Shown in pieces: positions 35,244-45,318 of a stretch of 64,000 nt of DNA (position 1 is the first letter of the stretch; every line of letters starts with the position of its first letter). The DNA is taken from assembly GCA_022496785.1 (NCBI GenBank), contig SNAP01000010.1:26123-90122 (forward strand), given 5' to 3'. A model generated the notes under the pieces. It searched no databases, was not told the origin of the DNA, and saw nothing but the letters and a program-made list of their open reading frames with translations. The translations under genes were made by a program, and so were the position numbers. Source of the stretch: Marinilabiliaceae bacterium JC040. Its GTDB lineage: Bacteria; Bacteroidota; Bacteroidia; Bacteroidales; Marinifilaceae.

Positions 35244-37448
35244 TTAATGATTTTTTATTCTTTGAACTTGTTCTACACCAGATATTTTTGACAATTCACC
35301 AATTAAGTGATCTAATTCAATAATATTATGAACATAAAAGAATATTTCTCCTTCAAAGATTCCATCACCTGTATCAATATTTATAGATTTCATATTGGCG
35401 ACTAAATTATCAGAAACAGCTATTGTTATATCCTTTACTATACCTACTCTATCAATACCAGAAATTTGAATTGCCGCAATAAATGTATGTTGATTTGTTG
35501 ATACCCATTTTGCAGCTATTATTTTATCTCCATGACTTGCCATCAATTTAAGAGCATTCGTACACATTCTAGAGTGTATTATTATTTTTCCTCTATCATT
35601 TTGAATAGCGACTATATCGTCACCTGGTATAGGGTTACAACATTTTGATATTTCATAATCATTATAATCTTCTAAATCAAATTCTTTTTGATTCTTATCT
35701 AATTTCTTAGAAGTAGGCAATGATTTCTCTTTATTATTTTTCTTATTAAGAAAACGAAGATCAAAATAGTTTACTTTAGTTCTTTTATATTCGTTATCTA
35801 GAAGAAGATTCAGTTCATCTATATTAATCTTTCCTCGCCCAATATTTCTATATAGATCATCTTTATTTTCGTAATTGAAATACTCTAGAGCAACTTTTAA
35901 AGCTAAAGAACTTGAAGACAGCTTACTTTCTTGAACAACATCTGCAAACATTTGCATACCATTGATTATCATCTGTTTTCTTTGCTCTTTAAAAAGAGTT
36001 TTTATAGTATTTTTTGCTTTTGCTGTAATAACAAAATTCAACCAATCATGTTGAGGAATTTGAGAATCACTAGTGATTATTTCTACTTGATCACCACTTT
36101 TAATTTTATGAGAAATTGCTACAAGCTTTTTATTTACTTTAGCACCTATACATTTATTACCGATTTCGGTATGTATATCATAGGCAAAATCAAGAACTGA
36201 AGCGCCTTTTGGTAGTATTATTTTTTCACCTTTGGGTGTGAAAACGAATATTTCTTTATTATATAAATTTAATTTAAAAGAGTCAATAAACTCCATTGCA
36301 TCATTATCGACATCGGCAAGCATATCTCTAGTCTTTGCTAACCATTTTTCTAGCTCATTTTCTTGAAGAACTCCATCTGTTTTATATTTCCAATAAGCAG
36401 CAAATCCTTTTTCATCTATATCGTTCATTCTTTTTGAACGAATTTGTACTTCTATCCATTTTCCTTGAGGTCCCATTACTGTAACGTGTAGACCTTCATA
36501 TCCATTAGCTTTAGGGATGCTTAACCAATCCCTAATTCTTTCTGGTTTAGGAATAAATATATCGGTAATTAATGAATAAACATTCCAACAATGTAGTTTC
36601 TCAGAATGTATATCATCTATAGAAAATTTAACTCTTACTGAAATAAGATCGTTTATATCTTCAATTTTTAAATTCTTTCTTCTAACCTTATTCCAAACTG
36701 AATATACAGATTTCTTTACTAAAGTAATTTCACTAACATATTTTGAAATTTCCAAACGTTCCTTTATCTCTGAAATAAAACTAGAATAAATATCTGCATT
36801 ATCAATTTGATATTGTTTGATTTGTTCTTCTATAAAATCATACTCTGAAGGATGTTCATATCTAAAACTTAAATCTTCTAGTTCAGATTTAATAGCATAT
36901 AACCCCATTCTATTAGCTATTGGGGCATAAATATATAAAGTCTCTCCTGCAATTTTAACTTGTTTTCTCTCTGGCATAGAATTTAGAGTACGCATATTAT
37001 GCAATCTATCTGCTAACTTTATAAGAATAACTCTAAGATCTTCTGAAAGAGTTAAGACTATTTTTCTGAAATTTTCTGCTTGGAGAGATATACTTTCACT
37101 TGAAACTCCTGATATCTTTGTTAAACCATCAACAATAGAGGCTATCTTTGGTCCAAACATTTTAGAAAGATCTTCTACTGAATAATCTGTATCTTCAACA
37201 ACATCATGCAATAGAGAAGCAATAACAGATTTTGTTCCTAATCCTATCTCTGTAGTTACAATTTTAGCAACAGCAATGGGATGTAAAATATAAGGTTCTC
37301 CTGATTTCCTTTTAATACCTTCATGGGCTTTATTAGCAAAATTAAAGGCTTTACGAATTAGCTTCTTATTTTCCTCCGTCGTAGATTTTTTACAACTGTT
37401 TAGTAAATCTTCAAATCTCTCTTGTATTAGTATATCAGAATCTTGCAT
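35244..37448 (-). CDS. Bifunctional (p)ppGpp synthetase/hydrolase (RelA/SpoT)
   Basis: 734 residues with the full Rel layout: HD hydrolase domain (HDVVEDT at 81-87), the synthetase domain (SIPKANGYEGLHVTVMGPQG and EVQIRSKRMNDIDEKGFAAYW), a TGS domain (IFVFTPKGEKIILPKGASVLDFAY, about 402-425) and C-terminal zinc-finger/ACT domains (CCNPIPGDD, about 605-613; VGIVKDITIAV). It makes and degrades the stringent-response alarmone. Both catalytic halves look intact, so it is the bifunctional Rel type common outside the gammaproteobacteria. Confidence 0.94.
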   Translation of the reverse strand: MQDSDILIQERFEDLLNSCKKSTTEENKKLIRKAFNFANKAHEGIKRKSGEPYILHPIAVAKIVTTEIGLGTKSVIASLLHDVVEDTDYSVEDLSKMFGPKIASIVDGLTKISGVSSESISLQAENFRKIVLTLSEDLRVILIKLADRLHNMRTLNSMPERKQVKIAGETLYIYAPIANRMGLYAIKSELEDLSFRYEHPSEYDFIEEQIKQYQIDNADIYSSFISEIKERLEISKYVSEITLVKKSVYSVWNKVRRKNLKIEDINDLISVRVKFSIDDIHSEKLHCWNVYSLITDIFIPKPERIRDWLSIPKANGYEGLHVTVMGPQGKWIEVQIRSKRMNDIDEKGFAAYWKYKTDGVLQENELEKWLAKTRDMLADVDNDAMEFIDSFKLNLYNKEIFVFTPKGEKIILPKGASVLDFAYDIHTEIGNKCIGAKVNKKLVAISHKIKSGDQVEIITSDSQIPQHDWLNFVITAKAKNTIKTLFKEQRKQMIINGMQMFADVVQESKLSSSSLALKVALEYFNYENKDDLYRNIGRGKINIDELNLLLDNEYKRTKVNYFDLRFLNKKNNKEKSLPTSKKLDKNQKEFDLEDYNDYEISKCCNPIPGDDIVAIQNDRGKIIIHSRMCTNALKLMASHGDKIIAAKWVSTNQHTFIAAIQISGIDRVGIVKDITIAVSDNLVANMKSINIDTGDGIFEGEIFFYVHNIIELDHLIGELSKISGVEQVQRIKNH

Positions 37449-37520
37449 AGTAGTCGTTTTTCATTGTTTCTAATAAATTTAGTAAATAATTGACGGAAAA
37501 TGAATTAAATAAAGACTTTT

Positions 37521-38342
37521 TTATAATTGAATATGTTCAGCCTTTAATTTTTGATTAAGAAATCGACTAGCTTTCTTCTCAAAATCAGAAGCTATTTCAG
37601 TAGTATAAAATTTCCTCGATCCTTCTTTATTGCATAATTCATCAATTTCTGTATGTCTACTTAAATAATCTTTTAAACTTTTAGCAACAATCTCTCCTTG
37701 CTCAATAATTAAAACATCTTTAGGTAAATTCTCTTTTATCTGATTTATAAGTAAAGGATAGTGAGTACAAGCTAAAAGAACAGTATCAATATCTTTATCT
37801 TTAATTAAAAGATTATCAAGATCTTTGGTGATAAAGAAATTTGCACCTTCATTATTAATTTCATTATTTTCAACAAGAGGTACCCACATAGGACATGAAT
37901 GTTGACTTACAGAAAGACTCTTCCCATCATATAATTTATCAATCTCTAGAATATATGACTTAGATTTAATTGTTCCTGGAGTAGCCAATACTCCAATATG
38001 ATTATTTCTTGTATATTTTGATAGAGCTTCAACGGTAGGACGAATCACCCCTAATACCCTTTTCTTTGGAGCTAAAAAAGGAAGATCTTTATTTTGTATT
38101 GTTCTTAACGCCTTAGCAGAAGCTGTATTACAGGCAAGTATAATAAGTTCACAATCTAGTTCAAATAATTTCTTAACTGCTTCAAGAGTATATTCATAAA
38201 CAACATCGAATGATCGAGTTCCATAAGGAGTTCTTGCATTATCTCCTAAATAGATATAATCATACTCTGGTAATTCTTGAATAATAGATTTAAGAATTGT
38301 TAGCCCACCATAACCTGAATCAAAAATGCCTATTGCCCCCAT
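37521..38342 (-). CDS. murI: Glutamate racemase
   Basis: 273 residues. The two catalytic cysteines are C71 in ACNTASA and C192 in ACTHYPLL; the N-terminal IGIFDSGYGGLTIL is the family signature. It makes D-glutamate for peptidoglycan. The gene is the downstream end of the envelope cluster; the ompH terminator (38365-38398) separates it from ompH, so it may be expressed partly on its own. Confidence 0.95.
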   Translation of the reverse strand: MGAIGIFDSGYGGLTILKSIIQELPEYDYIYLGDNARTPYGTRSFDVVYEYTLEAVKKLFELDCELIILACNTASAKALRTIQNKDLPFLAPKKRVLGVIRPTVEALSKYTRNNHIGVLATPGTIKSKSYILEIDKLYDGKSLSVSQHSCPMWVPLVENNEINNEGANFFITKDLDNLLIKDKDIDTVLLACTHYPLLINQIKENLPKDVLIIEQGEIVAKSLKDYLSRHTEIDELCNKEGSRKFYTTEIASDFEKKASRFLNQKLKAEHIQL

Positions 38343-38364
38343 TATTAATAATTTTACATCAAAT

Positions 38365-38398
38365 ATAAAAAAAAGCTACTTCTTTTAGAAGTAGCTTT
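38365..38398 (-). terminator. Terminator between ompH and murI
   Basis: On the minus strand AAAGCTACTTCT pairs with GAAGTAGCTTT over a short A-rich loop, followed by eight T. It would attenuate transcripts from the bamA/ompH operon before murI. Confidence 0.8.
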
Positions 38399-38418
38399 AA
38401 ATATAATAGAGATTCTTA

Positions 38419-38937
38419 TTATTGAATACCTAATTTCTTTTTTACTAAAGGTAATACATCAATACTTTGATTAGACTTATAAAGAATGTTACCTGCATTA
38501 AAATCAAAGATATAAGTAAAGTTATTTTCTTTACCTACAGCTTTAATAGCTTCATTAGCTTTCATTAAAATAGGTTGCATTAACTTATTTCTTTTATCTG
38601 TTAAAGCTTTTTGAGCATATTGTTGAAAATCTTGAATTCTTTTTTGAGCTTCTTGAATTTCTTTATATTTAGCCTGTTTGATAACATCAGACATTGTTTT
38701 CTCAGATTTTTGGAAAGCTTGTATCAATTTTTGATACTCTTTTTGCATACTTACCATCTGATTTTCTAATTCTTTTTGATCTTTTTGTAAATCTGCCTGA
38801 GCTTTCTTCATCTCTGGCATTATCATCATCAATTTATTTGATTCGATATGTCCAAATTTCATTTTTGTCTGTGCAGATACATTCACAAATGTAAATACCA
38901 ACAAAGCTACCGCAAAGATTTTAACTAATTTATTCAT
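38419..38937 (-). CDS. OmpH/Skp family periplasmic chaperone, copy 1
   Basis: 172 residues. A signal peptide (hydrophobic 6-20, likely cut after VSA at residues 20-22) is followed by FGHIESNKLMMIMPEMKKAQ and a long coiled coil rich in Lys, Gln and Glu (about 42-125), then a short beta end. This is the tentacle layout of Skp, which holds unfolded outer-membrane proteins for BamA. It is 15 bases after the stop of a second copy and both follow bamA, the usual Bacteroidota order. Confidence 0.88.
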   Translation of the reverse strand: MNKLVKIFAVALLVFTFVNVSAQTKMKFGHIESNKLMMIMPEMKKAQADLQKDQKELENQMVSMQKEYQKLIQAFQKSEKTMSDVIKQAKYKEIQEAQKRIQDFQQYAQKALTDKRNKLMQPILMKANEAIKAVGKENNFTYIFDFNAGNILYKSNQSIDVLPLVKKKLGIQ

Positions 38938-38952
38938 AGTAATTATTTTAAA

Positions 38953-39480
38953 TTATTTTATTTTATATCCTAATCTACTAAGGACTTCCTTACTCTTCTC
39001 TAGTTTGGGATTGAAATATAAAACATTTAAACCAGCTGCTCTATCATAAATTGCACCATAATTTCCTCTTAAAGCAACAGCTTTTATAGCTTCATAAACT
39101 TCATCAAGAATAGGCTTCAGCAACTCTTGTTTTTTCTTATATAACTCCCCTTTATTTCCAAAATAGAAATCTTCTAATTTCTTTAATTCACGTTTTTGTT
39201 TGTTAATCTCCTTTTTACGACTAAGTTTCATAGATTCAGAAAGAAAAACTTGATCTAATCGAAATTTAGTATTTAAAGAATCAACAATAGAGTATTTCTT
39301 ATCTAATTCGTTTTGCCATTTCTTAGAAATTGTTTCTAATTGTGTTTTTACTGATTGATACTCTGGTATATTATCAAGAATAAAATCAGTATCCACAAAC
39401 GCATATCTTGTTTGAGCTTCAAGAGAAAAAATAGAACAAACAAAAACTATTAATGTCAAAATAAAAGTTCTCATACTCAT
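38953..39480 (-). CDS. OmpH/Skp family periplasmic chaperone, copy 2
   Basis: 175 residues. Signal peptide MSMRTFILTLIVFVCSIFSLEAQ (written in part), cleavage likely after LEA. The mature part begins RYAFVDTDFILDNIPEYQ, a typical Skp start, and continues as a charged coiled coil with the KKEINKQKRELKKLEDFYF stretch. It lies 49 bases after bamA and is the first of two tandem paralogues. Two start ATGs (residues 1 and 3) are possible. Confidence 0.88.
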   Translation of the reverse strand: MSMRTFILTLIVFVCSIFSLEAQTRYAFVDTDFILDNIPEYQSVKTQLETISKKWQNELDKKYSIVDSLNTKFRLDQVFLSESMKLSRKKEINKQKRELKKLEDFYFGNKGELYKKKQELLKPILDEVYEAIKAVALRGNYGAIYDRAAGLNVLYFNPKLEKSKEVLSRLGYKIK

Positions 39481-39529
39481 TTAATTTAAATTATTTCCAA
39501 TACATCTCTATACGAAAATAAGAAAAATA

Positions 39530-42082
39530 TTAGAATTCTCTTCCTAAAACAAAACTAAACTGACTACGGTTAGCTGAAGGATCAGTAGGAACATCATCAA
39601 ATCCATATCCCCAATCGATACCTAATAGACCAAACATAGGTAAAAATATTCTGACTCCAACTCCTGCAGATCTATATAAATCGAAAGGTTGAAATTCACT
39701 CATCTTATTCCAAGAATTACCAGCTTCAGCAAAAGCAAGAATATAAATTGTTGCTTGTTGCGCTAAAGACAATGGATATCTTAGCTCCATAGTCATTTTA
39801 GAATATAAATTAGCCTCTTTATATCCTTCAGCATTTAATGCTGTTAAAGAACTGTTAGTATAACCTCTAAGCTTAACATACTCTGTACCATACATTGAAT
39901 ATCCTGACATTCCATCACCACCTACAGAGAAACCTTCAAAAGGAGATTTTCTATCTTTATTAAAATATCCTAGGAATCCATATTCAAATCCAGTATACAA
40001 TACCAAATTCTTCTTTCCCTTAGATAATTTAGTATAAAATTTAGATTTAAAATTCCACTTATGATATTCAATCCATTTATATTTTTCTCTATCTGTTTCA
40101 GATGATAAATCTTTATTAGTAAATAATGAATATGGAGGTGTTATGGCTAATTTTAAAGATATATCACTTCCTTCAGTAGGGTAAAGAGGATTGTTTATAC
40201 TTTTTCTAGACAATGTTGTAGAGAAATTAAGGTTGTTAACTTCACCATCTCTAATAATATAATATTTCCAATTCTTTAATTTATAGTGTTGATAACTTAC
40301 CTCATTGTATAAAGTGAACCAATTGTCTGGCCATTTTAATCTTCTTCCTAATCCAACAGCACCACCAATTACATCAAATAACTTACTATCATCTTGAGCA
40401 GTTTGACCGTAGCCACCGCCATAACCACCGTAGCCACCATAACCACCGTAATATCCACCTGATGTAGAAGCATAACCTGTTTGGTGTGTATAATAAATAC
40501 TTGTACTTAATGAATTCCTTTTTTTACCACCTAACCATGGCTCTAGGAAAGAGAAAGAAAAAGAAGAATAGTATTTACCATTAGTTTGAGCACGAAGACG
40601 AAGTGTTTGACCATCTCCTCTAGGAATAGGCTTCCACTTACTAAAATCAGTAATATTTCTGATTGAGAAGTTTGATAATTTAAGTCCAACAGAACCAATT
40701 AACATTCCAGCTCCCCAACCTCCAGATAATTCAATTTGGTCATTCGATTTCTCAACTAACGAATATTCTATATCTACCGTTCCATTATCCATATTTGGTT
40801 TAGGTGTAGGTAATATTTGCTGAGGATCAAAATTACCCATTTGAGCTAATTCTCTAACAGAATTTATAATCTTAGTTCTACTAAATAATTCTCCTGGATA
40901 AGTATATAATTCTCGTCTTACAACATGTTCGTGAGTTGTATGATTTCCTTTAATAATAATTCTATCTATTTTTGCTTGTTGACGTTCAAGAACCCTTAAT
41001 TCAAGATTAATAGAATCTTTACCCATAACTGTTTCAACAGGTATGATATCACAAAATAGATATCCATTATCTAAATATATTGACTGAACTGAGTTTTCCG
41101 CCATTTTAAGACGTTTATTTAAGTATGCACTATCGTAAACATCTCCTTTTTTTATTTTTAAAACTTGAGATAAAAGTTCTGAAGGATAAACAGTATTCCC
41201 AATCCATTTTATGTCGTTGAAGTAATATTTACTTCCTTCTTTTACGTTTACATAAACATTTACTCTTTTATCTGATACAGATACAACACTATCAGATAAT
41301 ATAACGGCATCACGATATCCTAACTCGTTATATTTCTCAAGTAATTTGAATTTATCCTCTTCAAAATTCTTTTTTATAAACTTAGCTGATCTAAAGAGAT
41401 TTATTAAAGATTTTTCTCTTGTCTTTTTCATGGCTCTTTTCAATTTAGAAGATTTAACTTCTTTATTACCACTAATAAAAACATTAGAAATTTTAATTTT
41501 ATTCTTTTTTGTAACCTCAATATCTAATATTGAACTATTGTTCTTTTCTTTATCATCTCTTTGAGTTACCTTAACCTTTACATTATAAAATCCTTTCTCA
41601 GTAAAGAACTTTTTTACTCTATCTTGAGTATTTGCTATTAAATTTTCAGAGACTTGATTCCCTGCTTTTAATTTAAGAATTTTCTTAACCTTCTTTTTTT
41701 CGTTTTTCTTAAAACCTATATATTTTACTCCAGACAAGCGAGGTCTTTCTTGTAAAAAAATTCTTAGAAACACTTTATCACCAACTATTTTATCCACAAT
41801 TACTTTTACATCTGAGAAAAGACCTTCTCCGTATAATTGTTTAACAGCTTTAGTTATTCTATCACTCGGAATTGTTATCTCATCTCCTTCTGATAGCCCA
41901 GATAATTGAATTAAAACATCTTCATCAAGATATTTTATTCCATCTACCTTAATCTTCTCAATTTTATATTTTTGAGGACTAGAGTAATAAATTTCTGGAT
42001 TAACTATTGTATCTGTTTGTGAATATAGATTAAGAATTGATAATAATAATATACTTAAAACTAGACTTGCTTTTCTAACCAT
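39530..42082 (-). CDS. bamA: Outer membrane protein assembly factor BamA
   Basis: 850 residues: a signal peptide, five POTRA domains (about 35-420) and a C-terminal 16-stranded barrel ending in SFVLGREF with terminal Phe. The POTRA part carries the usual GLSEGDEITIPSDRI and GRLKMAENSVQSIYLDNGYL-like elements; the barrel has the FSVGGDGMSGYSMYGTEYVKLRGY stretch (in part), the conserved VRGY-like motif being KLRGY. A Gly/Tyr-rich insert sits near residues 540-560 (YYGGYGGYGG), probably in an outside loop. It folds beta-barrel proteins into the outer membrane. The order nadK-DUF6089-uppS-bamA-ompH-ompH is conserved in the phylum. Confidence 0.95.
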   Translation of the reverse strand: MVRKASLVLSILLLSILNLYSQTDTIVNPEIYYSSPQKYKIEKIKVDGIKYLDEDVLIQLSGLSEGDEITIPSDRITKAVKQLYGEGLFSDVKVIVDKIVGDKVFLRIFLQERPRLSGVKYIGFKKNEKKKVKKILKLKAGNQVSENLIANTQDRVKKFFTEKGFYNVKVKVTQRDDKEKNNSSILDIEVTKKNKIKISNVFISGNKEVKSSKLKRAMKKTREKSLINLFRSAKFIKKNFEEDKFKLLEKYNELGYRDAVILSDSVVSVSDKRVNVYVNVKEGSKYYFNDIKWIGNTVYPSELLSQVLKIKKGDVYDSAYLNKRLKMAENSVQSIYLDNGYLFCDIIPVETVMGKDSINLELRVLERQQAKIDRIIIKGNHTTHEHVVRRELYTYPGELFSRTKIINSVRELAQMGNFDPQQILPTPKPNMDNGTVDIEYSLVEKSNDQIELSGGWGAGMLIGSVGLKLSNFSIRNITDFSKWKPIPRGDGQTLRLRAQTNGKYYSSFSFSFLEPWLGGKKRNSLSTSIYYTHQTGYASTSGGYYGGYGGYGGYGGGYGQTAQDDSKLFDVIGGAVGLGRRLKWPDNWFTLYNEVSYQHYKLKNWKYYIIRDGEVNNLNFSTTLSRKSINNPLYPTEGSDISLKLAITPPYSLFTNKDLSSETDREKYKWIEYHKWNFKSKFYTKLSKGKKNLVLYTGFEYGFLGYFNKDRKSPFEGFSVGGDGMSGYSMYGTEYVKLRGYTNSSLTALNAEGYKEANLYSKMTMELRYPLSLAQQATIYILAFAEAGNSWNKMSEFQPFDLYRSAGVGVRIFLPMFGLLGIDWGYGFDDVPTDPSANRSQFSFVLGREF

Positions 42083-42094
42083 CCTAAACTTTTT

Positions 42095-42829
42095 TTAGAT
42101 TTGTTCGCTTGTTTTACCAAAACGTCTCTCTCTGTTTTGGTAATTATAGATTGCCAAATATAGGTCTTCTTTTTGAAAATCAGGCCAAAATTTATCTATA
42201 AAATAAAACTCTGTATACGCTAATTGCCACAATAAGAAATTGCTTAAACGACGTTCACCACTTGTTCTTATCAATAAATCGGGATCAGGTAGGTCCGGAA
42301 TACACATTGAATCATTTAACGTTTTTTCACAGATATCATCTATTTTTTGTTCACCTTTATTAACATTAGAAGCTATTTTCTTACAAGCTTCAACAATTTC
42401 CCAACGTGATCCATAGCTCAAAGCTACAACCAAAGTTAATTTATTATTATTTTTTGTCCTATCAATACAATCTTGTAATACTGCTTTTGCATTTTTCGGT
42501 AACATAGAAATGTCACCTATTGTTTTCAATGAGACACCCTGTCTATTAAGTTCTTCAATTTCAGAATTTAATGCAAATACCATTAATTCCATTAAACTTT
42601 CAACTTCAGCAAGAGGTCGTGCCCAATTTTCTATAGAAAAAGCATAAATAGTTAAGAATCTTACATCTGCTTCTATACATGCCTTAACGGTTCTTTTTAC
42701 TGCTTCAACTCCTTCCTTATGCCCCTCAACCCTATCTAGATCTCGCTTTTTTGCCCATCTTCCATTACCGTCCATAATTACAGCAATATGGTTCGGTATT
42801 TTCTTTTTATCTAACGTCAATATATCCAT
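42095..42829 (-). CDS. uppS: Isoprenyl transferase (undecaprenyl diphosphate synthase)
   Basis: 244 residues. The cis-prenyltransferase motif IAVIMDGNGRWAKKR places the catalytic Asp at D20; GHKEGVEAVKR, FSIENWARP and LIRTSGERRLSNFLLWQLAYTE are the other conserved blocks. It makes the C55 lipid carrier for peptidoglycan and polysaccharide synthesis. The start lies 23 bases inside the upstream DUF6089-like gene, and bamA follows after 12 bases, so expression is probably coupled. Confidence 0.95.
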   Translation of the reverse strand: MDILTLDKKKIPNHIAVIMDGNGRWAKKRDLDRVEGHKEGVEAVKRTVKACIEADVRFLTIYAFSIENWARPLAEVESLMELMVFALNSEIEELNRQGVSLKTIGDISMLPKNAKAVLQDCIDRTKNNNKLTLVVALSYGSRWEIVEACKKIASNVNKGEQKIDDICEKTLNDSMCIPDLPDPDLLIRTSGERRLSNFLLWQLAYTEFYFIDKFWPDFQKEDLYLAIYNYQNRERRFGKTSEQI

Positions 42830-43484
42830 TGTATTTATTATTTGCTTTTATCATACACACTTTATCCATTGAGAATCTATATGAAAGAGTTAATACTACT
42901 CTCGAAATATAATCTTTATTCATCATCATACCACTAGGCATTTTGTAAGGATCTACTAAATCATCATTATTATCTAAGAACGTTTTTATAAGTGATGCTT
43001 CTACAGATAGAGTATAGTCTCTCAAGAAAACAAATTTAGCACCAACTGTTATAGGAATTGTCATTGAAAAATGAGTGTTAACAACTAATAAACCTACACC
43101 TAAAGATGCAAATGGTGTCATTGCCCTACTCCAAATTTTCTTTTTCACCCAATAGTTAAAGAAATTATATTCATAATTTCCACTTAAATGCATAAATTTA
43201 TTATTAAACTTATGAGCTCTTTCCTGTTGAAAACCATTTGAGAAACTTAAATCATCTCCTTTTAACCCCCCATATTCAACATTAAATCTGAAACAATTAG
43301 ATTCATCAAAATTAATTCGATACAAGCCACCAAATGTAAAACTAGGTTGATAAACCATATTAAATTTGTTTACATCATCTAAACTTGAACTTGTTCCTAT
43401 TGAAATACCTAAATCAGTATTTATCTGTCCTTTTGATACTAAAGACATTAAGACTACTACTACAACCAAAAATATTCTTCTCAT
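42807..43484 (-). CDS. DUF6089-like outer-membrane beta-barrel protein
   Basis: 225 residues with a signal peptide (hydrophobic 4-17, cut near SKG). The rest is beta-rich with alternating polar and aromatic residues (FRFNVEYGGLKGD, MHLSGNYEYNFFNY, FASLGVGLLVVN, RVVLTLSYRF), the shape of a small barrel. It occupies the conserved slot between nadK and uppS in Bacteroidota. A soluble basic tail of about 20 residues follows the last strand, encoded across the uppS start, and may be an overlap by-product. Function is unknown; a link to cell-envelope assembly comes from position only. Confidence 0.8.
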   Translation of the reverse strand: MRRIFLVVVVVLMSLVSKGQINTDLGISIGTSSSLDDVNKFNMVYQPSFTFGGLYRINFDESNCFRFNVEYGGLKGDDLSFSNGFQQERAHKFNNKFMHLSGNYEYNFFNYWVKKKIWSRAMTPFASLGVGLLVVNTHFSMTIPITVGAKFVFLRDYTLSVEASLIKTFLDNNDDLVDPYKMPSGMMMNKDYISRVVLTLSYRFSMDKVCMIKANNKYNGYIDVR

Positions 43485-43488
43485 ATAA

Positions 43489-44370
43489 CTAATTTCTTGT
43501 ATCGGATCCCCACATCAATTTATTTCTCAATGTTTTATAATAACTATGACGATTAAATTTTAATACATTAATTGTGAATTCTGCTTGAGTAACTGTAAAT
43601 TCATCAGTTGCTGTAAATAATTCTGTTCTCGAATCTAAAGTAGCAATAAAATGCGGAGATCTTCCATCTACTTTAAGACTTAATTTATTTTGAGAAGAAA
43701 TCACTAAAGGTCGGAATGTTAATGTATGAGGACTAATTGGAGTTATAACCATTGTATTTGATTCTGGAACAACAATAGGACCTCCTGCACTTAAACTATA
43801 CGCAGTAGAACCAGTAGGTGTAGCTATTATTAATCCGTCTGACCAATAAGAAGCTAAAAATTCATCATTTATAAAGACATTCACTCTAACCATAGATCTA
43901 TTTTCACTCTTCTGAACAGAGAACTCATTCAGTGCATAATTAAAATCAGAGAATTTACCACTATTAGATTCTATTTTTAAAAGTTGTCTTGAACTAATTG
44001 TATATCTAGAATTTACAATATCATCTATTGCTTCCTCTATTTCATCTTTTGAAATAAATGCTAGAAATCCTAATCTTCCACAATTAAAGCCAACAATAGG
44101 AACTCCTGAATCTTGAACTATTTTAACTGAATCGAGAAAAGTTCCATCACCTCCAACAGAAATTAGAAAATCTATTCCATTTTTAATTTCTTCATTACTT
44201 GAGAACACTTCTACGTTAGCAATCTTAAAAAATAATTTCTTCTCTACAAACTCCATAAAAGGCTCGTAAACAACAACGTCTATCCCACGTGATTCAAGGA
44301 TGCTTAACAATTTAGACATTGCAGGTAAGAAACTTTTAGAGATTTGTTTACCGTATATCGCAGCTTTCAT
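43489..44370 (-). CDS. nadK: NAD kinase
   Basis: 293 residues. GGDGT at 73-77 is the catalytic signature; VGFNCGRLGFLAFI (about 92-105), the NE motif in ALNEFSV (about 146-152) and TPTGSTAYSLSAGGPIV (about 184-200) complete the family pattern. It phosphorylates NAD to NADP. First gene of the nadK-to-ompH run; its start faces the alpha/beta hydrolase gene across a 92-base spacer. Confidence 0.95.
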   Translation of the reverse strand: MKAAIYGKQISKSFLPAMSKLLSILESRGIDVVVYEPFMEFVEKKLFFKIANVEVFSSNEEIKNGIDFLISVGGDGTFLDSVKIVQDSGVPIVGFNCGRLGFLAFISKDEIEEAIDDIVNSRYTISSRQLLKIESNSGKFSDFNYALNEFSVQKSENRSMVRVNVFINDEFLASYWSDGLIIATPTGSTAYSLSAGGPIVVPESNTMVITPISPHTLTFRPLVISSQNKLSLKVDGRSPHFIATLDSRTELFTATDEFTVTQAEFTINVLKFNRHSYYKTLRNKLMWGSDTRN

Positions 44371-44462
44371 TTTAGATAATTTTATTACAAAGATACTCCC
44401 ATCAATAGGTTCTTCAACATAAACAACAAATTATTTTTAACTTTACACAAAACAATAATAAG

Positions 44463-45248
44463 ATGAACAATATCTATTATCGATCTTTTGGTAAAGGTGA
44501 AACAGTAATTATACTTCATGGTCTTTTTGGGTGCTCTGACAATTGGATAAGTATTGCAAAAAAAATATCTAAAAATTACAGAGTAATAATTCCCGATTTT
44601 AGAAATCATGGAGCATCTTCTAACCTACCTTCTCACACTTATAATGACCTTGAAACAGATATAATAAATCTGATTTCCGATTTAAATATACAAAAAACTA
44701 GTGTTATTGGGCATTCAATGGGTGGAAAAACAACAATGGGCTTATTATACAAAATCCCAAAAATCATAAATAAAGCAATTATTATAGACATTGCACCTAA
44801 AGATTATCTCCTAAACATCAACAAATTAGAAAATAATAAACATTCAATGTTTTTAAAAGAATGTAAAAATATTGATATAGTGAATAAAAACACTTCTGAA
44901 TTAATAAATGAATTAAAACATTTAGATAATGATGATATTCAACTAATTTTAAAAAACATAAAAAGAGGGAAACCTAATAAGTGGAAACTTAATATTGAAG
45001 TCTTGGAAGATAATCTTTCAGAAATATCATCAAATAATATATACCTTAGAGATTCTTCAACGAAAGAAGTACATTTTGTAAAAGGAGAACAATCTAATTA
45101 TATTAAAGATTCAGACATAAATTCAATTAAAAAATACTTTCCTAATTCATCAATTCATGTGATACCAAATTCGGGACACAAAATACATATAGATAATCCA
45201 GAAAATCTTTTTTCTACTATAAATCAAATCTTAAATACTATGAACTAG
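44463..45248 (+). CDS. Alpha/beta hydrolase (YbfF/esterase-like)
   Basis: 261 residues. The oxyanion motif is ILHGLFGCSDNW (about 17-28), the nucleophile S85 lies in GHSMGG, and the C-terminal His is in NSGHKIHIDNPE. The acid residue is less clear but probably in the region 200-215. The length and the LHGLFGCSDNW start fit the YbfF acyl-CoA thioesterase/esterase group. The C-terminal half is strongly Asn/Lys/Ile-rich with A-rich codons. Divergent from nadK; 70 bases before manA. Confidence 0.85.
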   Translation: MNNIYYRSFGKGETVIILHGLFGCSDNWISIAKKISKNYRVIIPDFRNHGASSNLPSHTYNDLETDIINLISDLNIQKTSVIGHSMGGKTTMGLLYKIPKIINKAIIIDIAPKDYLLNINKLENNKHSMFLKECKNIDIVNKNTSELINELKHLDNDDIQLILKNIKRGKPNKWKLNIEVLEDNLSEISSNNIYLRDSSTKEVHFVKGEQSNYIKDSDINSIKKYFPNSSIHVIPNSGHKIHIDNPENLFSTINQILNTMN

Positions 45249-45281
45249 GTTATGTTTCTATCATTCATTTTATTTTTTAAT

Positions 45282-45289
45282 TATATTTG
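45282..45289 (+). promoter_or_regulatory. Probable -7 box for manA
   Basis: TATATTTG matches TAnnTTTG and lies 29 bases before the manA ATG. No good -33 TTTG. Confidence 0.5.
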
Positions 45290-45318
45290 TACTCAATTTA
45301 TAATATAAATAAACATAG

